Assembly (NCBI RefSeq): GCF_029016485.1
Contig: NZ_CP092106.1
Location: forward strand, 2,790,001 to 2,854,000
DNA: 64,000 nt
Direction: 5' to 3'
Origin: Vibrio sp. JC009
GTDB lineage: Bacteria; Pseudomonadota; Gammaproteobacteria; Enterobacterales; Vibrionaceae
Shown: positions 60,317-64,000 of the stretch, piece by piece
Layout: each line of letters opens with the position of its first letter
How positions within the stretch are numbered: the stretch's first letter is position 1
The notes under the pieces: generated by a model
Seen by the model: the letters and a program-made list of their open reading frames with translations, nothing else
What the model was told of the DNA's origin: nothing
The model's database searches: none
Made by a program: the position numbers and the translations under genes

Positions 60317-60695
60317 AGTTGTCCCTTAGTAACAAGATAGTGACAGGATATTGCCTATTAAGATTAACAGCAAGCAACAAATCCCCATCAATGAATGATC
60401 TAAGTCAGCTTTCGGCACCAATTCTGAACGCAGATACTCCAGGACCGAAAAAAGCCTGTTTTTTGGAGCAAGAGCAAGCTATCCAGCCTCGAAATATTGT
60501 TAGAAGAATGTCAGATTTGACTCAAAACCGCATAAAGCGCAGATTTGAATGGCTCTTTAGTTGCAGGGGCTTAAGAAACTTCTTACTATTCGGTTCATGA
60601 ATTTGTTTATTAAAGACTACAATTAACTCAGGGCAAGTTAACGCCCTCAGATGATAGTCTTTGTCTCAATAGAAGAATTTGTTAAGGGACTTACC
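60317..60695. other. 379-bp divergent region between ygiF and ygiM
   Basis: It should hold both promoters. A TACAAT -10-like site lies at 60619-60624 on the plus strand, and an AGGGC/GCCCT stem (60630-60647) follows in the ygiM leader. An open frame at 60391-60600 has no ribosome site and no recognisable sequence, so I do not call it a gene. Confidence 0.35.
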
Positions 60696-61307
60696 GTGAA
60701 AAAATTATTCACTTTGGTTTTGTGCACACTACTCGCAACACCAAGTGCTTTTGCTGCACAACGCTATATCGCAGATAACCTGTTTACTTACATGCATTCA
60801 GGACCGAGCAACCAGTTTAGAATTATCGGCAGCGTAAATGCCGGCGATAAGGTTAACCTGGTTAATGTGAACAAGGATACGGGTTACAGCGAAGTTGTTG
60901 ACTCAAAAGGCCGTAAAGGCTGGGTAGAGAGCAAGTTTGTTACTCGTCAGGCAAGTATGGCGGTTCGCCTTCCGAAGCTTGAAAAAGAGCTGGCAGAAGT
61001 TAAGGCAAAACTGGCCAATGCTGAGAAGAGTGCCAATCAGGAGCAAGCCGGTCTGATTGAATCTCTGGATATCCGAAACAAGCAGATTGCTGAGCTGGAA
61101 GCAAACTACAGCGACATCAGCCAGAAGCTGACTGAGTCTCAGAAAGATGTTCGTGAACTGCGTGCCCGTCTTGATACGCAAAAAGAAGATCTTCTGCTGA
61201 AATACTTTATGTATGGCGGCGGTGTTGCAGGTATCGGTCTGCTGTTTGGACTTATCCTTCCACACATCATTCCTCGCCGTAAAAAGTCACCAAATGGCTG
61301 GGCGTAA
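60696..61307 (+). CDS. ygiM: SH3-domain signal transduction protein (YgiM/TIGR04211 family)
   Basis: 203 residues with a GTG start at 60696, chosen because AAGGGA lies upstream and it gives a normal signal peptide (KKLFTLVLCTLLATPSAFA). The in-frame ATG at 60651 would put 15 extra residues before it. A bacterial SH3 domain (about 25-85, with YMHSGPSNQFRIIGSV and GWVESKFV) is followed by a coiled coil (about 90-165) and a C-terminal transmembrane helix with a basic tail (PRRKKS). It is a periplasm-facing, tail-anchored protein of unknown exact role next to cca and ygiF, as in E. coli. Confidence 0.92.
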   Translation: MKKLFTLVLCTLLATPSAFAAQRYIADNLFTYMHSGPSNQFRIIGSVNAGDKVNLVNVNKDTGYSEVVDSKGRKGWVESKFVTRQASMAVRLPKLEKELAEVKAKLANAEKSANQEQAGLIESLDIRNKQIAELEANYSDISQKLTESQKDVRELRARLDTQKEDLLLKYFMYGGGVAGIGLLFGLILPHIIPRRKKSPNGWA

Positions 61308-61321
61308 AAATTGTTTTACTG

Positions 61322-61350
61322 AAAAGAGCCGCGAGGCTCTTTTCTTTTTT
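61322..61350 (+). terminator. Terminator of ygiM
   Basis: AAAAGAGCC and GGCTCTTTT form a perfect 9-bp stem with loop GCGA, then CTTTTTTAT, between convergent ygiM and the GspA-like gene. Confidence 0.88.
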
Positions 61351-63520
61351 ATCCTTCCCACTCGTAAAGCGCCGGAATCTCTACCTGCTGACCATTAAAG
61401 GCGATAACGATATTACGTGGTGAAATCGAAATCAGCTGAATGCTTGTGTCAAGCCACTCTCCTTCACTCAGCTCCTTATCATTAATCTTGACCCATCTGC
61501 GCTTGGAGTCGGAGGCATACATATGTGTTTGCAGGTTCAGAGCCGGTAGTTGTCCTGCGTACTTCTTCAAATTCTCAGTTAGCTTTTCTGGTTTTGGTGC
61601 ATCCTGTTCACCCAAACCAGATGTGGCGCTATCTTCCTCAAAGGCATTCTGCACCCGCTTGGCAAGCTCAGGTGAAAGCTCACTTAGATCCAAAGAATCT
61701 AAATCCAGCTCTTTCGCCCTTTTGCTTTCAGACCCCACCACTTGCTGAGGCACCGGCTCCTCCTGAATAACTTGCGCGGTTACCTCCTGCGCCACTGTAT
61801 CGTCGGCCTTATTTCTGACAACAGGCTGTAACTCACCAAACTGCGGGTAATCCAGGCTTATAACCCGTACATCAGGATCTTGCAAAGCTGAGCTCTCTTC
61901 CGCTACCAACCCCATAGCAACAAGCTCAGGCGCCTCTTTATTAGTAATAATATCCAGCAGCTTCAGCGTATTTTTACCAACAACGCCATCAGCCTGAAGC
62001 CCCTGCCACTTCTGGAAGCTTTTTACCCGCGCTTTCATTTCATCATTAAAACGCTTAGTTTCCAGAGCATCTTCTCCCAGCGCTTTCGCCAGTAAGCTGT
62101 CCAGCAGAATCACGCTGCTGCCCGAATCCCCCGGTTTTAATGTTCTGGCAATCTTATTCGGCCACAGGCTTGTATACTCTCCCCGCCATAGCTTGCTCAA
62201 ATTCTCAGTTGAGATCCGGATCCTCTGCCGGCTATTCAGCAGCTCAACCGAATCAGTATCAACGCGGTAAAGCACGGCGTAGAAAACTTGCCTGTCAGCT
62301 TCCAGGGCTAACACCACCGGACGATTGACTTTCAGAATATCGCTGAGCTCACCCTTGCTGGTTTCACAGTAAAAAGGGTGAGAAGGCAGAAGGTTACAGC
62401 TGGCATCCAGGACTGATGCATCAATCCCCCACAGATGGTACAAAGTGCGAACAGCTGAGATTTCATTCTCCCTGTAAAAACCGGCAACCTCCTGCTCAAA
62501 TGTTGGAGAAGCCACCTCAATCACTAACGGCTCGGAAGATTTTTCCACAACAACAATCGGCTCCGGTTGTTTACCGGTTAACAACTCAGCCTGCTCTCTT
62601 ATCTCAGGAGCAAAATAGATCGCAGAGGCTGCAAGTGCGGCCAAAACAGAAGAACCAATAACAACAGGACCCGGTGAACTTTTAGTCTTAGCTGGAGTAA
62701 AAGCCCCCGGAGCCTGGAATGAGAGCACATCGTCACAGGCCTTTTCTGCCTGACTGGCCCCCACCGTTTTCTGGTTACTGTAATAGGCATATTGCAACGC
62801 CTTATCACAAACCAGGTTAATCAGCCTTGGTACACCCTGAGTTTTACGGGCAATGATTTTCACCGCTTTTTTAGAAAAAAGCTGAACCCGAACTCCGGCT
62901 GTTTGGGTGCGGAAATCGATATACTGGGCGATTTCGTTTTCGGTCAGAGGCAACAGGTGATAACGGCCGGTAATTCTCTGGGCAAGCTGCCTTAGTTCCA
63001 CCGTCTGCAGTTTGAGTTGCAACTCTGGCTGACCAATCAGAAGTACTTTAAGCAGTTTCTGATTGTCCGTTTCCAGATTGGTAAGCAGGCGTAGTTGCTC
63101 CAGTACCTGAGCGGAAAGATGCTGAGCTTCGTCAATCAACAGCAGCGTCTGTTTGCCGTTTTCATGATTGGTATACAGATAGCCGGAGATAGCCTGACTA
63201 AGCTGCTTAAGTGAAGCCTGCTCAGGATATTCAATTCCAAACTCATCACAGATGGCTTCCAGCAAATCAGACTCTGAAAAAGTAGGGTTAAGAATCAGCC
63301 CCGCCTCTATTTCATCATCCAGCGAGGCCAGCATAGCTTTGGACACCGTGGTTTTCCCGGTTCCCACTTCTCCGGTCAGCATAGCAAACCCGCCACCTTC
63401 TCCCAGCCCGGCCTGAAGGTGCGTCATCGCCTCACGATGACGTGAACTTAAAAACAGATATCTGGCATTCGGGACGATAGAAAACGGCTGTTCTATAAAG
63501 CCGAAGTAATCTTTGTACAT
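61349..63520 (-). CDS. GspA-GspB fusion, type II secretion secretin assembly ATPase
   Basis: 723 residues. The N-terminal ExeA-type AAA ATPase has Walker A GEVGTGKT (50-57) and Walker B LLLIDE (126-131). A transmembrane helix is at about 285-304. Periplasmic parts follow: a C39-peptidase-like segment at about 350-450 without an evident catalytic Cys-His pair, and a peptidoglycan-binding domain at about 465-523 (FQKWQGLQADGVVGKNTL). An acidic linker then leads to a C-terminal domain (about 655-721, LPALNLQTHMYAS, RRWVKINDKELSEG) that matches GspB. GspA and GspB help insert the secretin through the peptidoglycan. They are separate proteins in Aeromonas (ExeA, ExeB); here they are one chain. Confidence 0.88.
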   Translation of the reverse strand: MYKDYFGFIEQPFSIVPNARYLFLSSRHREAMTHLQAGLGEGGGFAMLTGEVGTGKTTVSKAMLASLDDEIEAGLILNPTFSESDLLEAICDEFGIEYPEQASLKQLSQAISGYLYTNHENGKQTLLLIDEAQHLSAQVLEQLRLLTNLETDNQKLLKVLLIGQPELQLKLQTVELRQLAQRITGRYHLLPLTENEIAQYIDFRTQTAGVRVQLFSKKAVKIIARKTQGVPRLINLVCDKALQYAYYSNQKTVGASQAEKACDDVLSFQAPGAFTPAKTKSSPGPVVIGSSVLAALAASAIYFAPEIREQAELLTGKQPEPIVVVEKSSEPLVIEVASPTFEQEVAGFYRENEISAVRTLYHLWGIDASVLDASCNLLPSHPFYCETSKGELSDILKVNRPVVLALEADRQVFYAVLYRVDTDSVELLNSRQRIRISTENLSKLWRGEYTSLWPNKIARTLKPGDSGSSVILLDSLLAKALGEDALETKRFNDEMKARVKSFQKWQGLQADGVVGKNTLKLLDIITNKEAPELVAMGLVAEESSALQDPDVRVISLDYPQFGELQPVVRNKADDTVAQEVTAQVIQEEPVPQQVVGSESKRAKELDLDSLDLSELSPELAKRVQNAFEEDSATSGLGEQDAPKPEKLTENLKKYAGQLPALNLQTHMYASDSKRRWVKINDKELSEGEWLDTSIQLISISPRNIVIAFNGQQVEIPALYEWEG

Positions 63521-63613
63521 TTCTCAACACCTATATTTATCGCTAAGCAAAAGTACCACCGGCTGATAGAATGTAAATATCTTTAATCTTATTTTCTCAG
63601 CCCGGAGTGCAAA

Positions 63614-64000
63614 TTGCAGATTTATTTAGTTGGTGGAGCGGTCAGAGACCAGCTATTGGGAATAAAAAGCCACGATAAAGACTGGATGGTCGTTGGCTCG
63701 ACACCAGAGCAAATGCTGGAACTCGGTTATCAGGCGGTTGGTAAAGACTTCCCGGTTTTTCTGCACCCTAAAACCAAACAGGAATACGCACTGGCAAGAA
63801 CGGAAAGAAAAACCGCTGCGGGTTATACCGGATTTGAGTGTCACTTCTCTCAGGACGTAACTCTTGAAGAAGATCTGATTCGCCGGGATCTCACCATCAA
63901 CGCCATGGCGATGGATGAAAACGGTAAGCTATATGATCCTTACAGAGGAAAGCAGGATCTGGATGAGCGTATCCTAAGGCATGTTTCCGATGCTTTTGTC
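63614..64000 (+). CDS. cca: CCA-adding tRNA nucleotidyltransferase (N-terminal fragment)
   Basis: The first 129 codons run to the window edge without a stop. The start is TTG at 63614 ([15 protein letters not shown] follows); there is no in-frame ATG or GTG upstream, and GGAG stands 6-7 bp before the TTG. Motifs are [23 protein letters not shown] and the [15 protein letters not shown] segment of class II nucleotidyltransferases. The enzyme builds or repairs the 3' CCA end of tRNAs. It is divergent from the gspA-like gene with 93 bp between. Confidence 0.96.
   Translation, partial: MQIYLVGGAVRDQLLGIKSHDKDWMVVGSTPEQMLELGYQAVGKDFPVFLHPKTKQEYALARTERKTAAGYTGFECHFSQDVTLEEDLIRRDLTINAMAMDENGKLYDPYRGKQDLDERILRHVSDAFV

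Noticed and set aside
60391..60600. Possible 69-residue gene between ygiF and ygiM
   Set aside because: No ribosome site, no recognisable sequence and it lies in a divergent promoter region.

Overview
The window is a stretch of chromosome from a gammaproteobacterium, most likely a Vibrio or a close relative in the Vibrionaceae. This rests on gene content and order (dcw cluster, rplM-rpsI, petABC-sspAB, degQ-degS, parC-parE, hldE-glnE-ygiF-ygiM-cca), on the protein sequences, and on Vibrio-like intergenic palindromes. Coding is dense, most intergenic gaps are short, and many genes overlap by 1-14 bp.

Layout. (1) 1-15692, all on the minus strand: the division and cell wall cluster read as rsmH-ftsL-ftsI-murE-murF-mraY-murD-ftsW-murG-murC-ftsQ-ftsA-ftsZ-lpxC. 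lpxC is cut by the window edge and has its own promoter. No mraZ precedes rsmH and no ddl lies between murC and ftsQ. (2) 15885-23248, minus: an uncharacterised lipoprotein, then a tight four-gene signalling operon consisting of a giant hybrid histidine kinase with three receiver domains, a CheR methyltransferase, a single-domain CheB methylesterase and a REC-GGDEF diguanylate cyclase. (3) 23401-27490: an MscK-type mechanosensitive channel and the RNase P RNA gene with a near-consensus promoter and strong terminator. (4) 27491-29043: a PAAR-tipped putative type VI secretion effector with a hydrophobic C-terminus, coupled by an ATGA overlap to a three-helix membrane protein that is the likely immunity protein. 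(5) 29176-33749: rsmI, divergent from lpoA-yraN-diaA-dolP. (6) 33850-38701, minus: rplM-rpsI, petABC, sspAB. (7) 38988-43402: zapE, divergent from zapG, degQ and degS. (8) 43482-50252, minus: nudF-yqiB-cpdA-yqiA and parE-parC. (9) 50494-58350: tolC, hldE, glnE and a chemoreceptor. (10) 58796-64000: ygiF, ygiM, a fused GspA-GspB protein and the start of cca.

How the genes work together. The backbone covers envelope growth and division (dcw genes, lpoA, zapE, zapG), envelope quality control (degQ, degS, dolP, tolC, hldE, ygiM), respiration (petABC) and information processing (rnpB, rsmI, rsmH, rplM, rpsI, parCE, cca). Accessory-looking material is layered on this: the kinase/CheR/CheB/GGDEF operon, the effector-immunity pair beside rnpB, the chemoreceptor between glnE and ygiF, and unusual intergenic repeats.

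Most worth a second look: (a) intergenic elements after zapE and tolC that share a 16-bp hairpin core but carry arms built from different 7- or 8-bp tandem units, with a core-less relative between degS and parC; (b) a 263-bp element with 17-bp terminal inverted repeats sitting inside the 7-bp repeat array after tolC; (c) the PAAR effector-immunity pair; (d) the CheR/CheB pair tied to a kinase that is not a chemoreceptor but has a repeated, Glu/Gln-rich coiled coil; (e) the GspA-GspB fusion.
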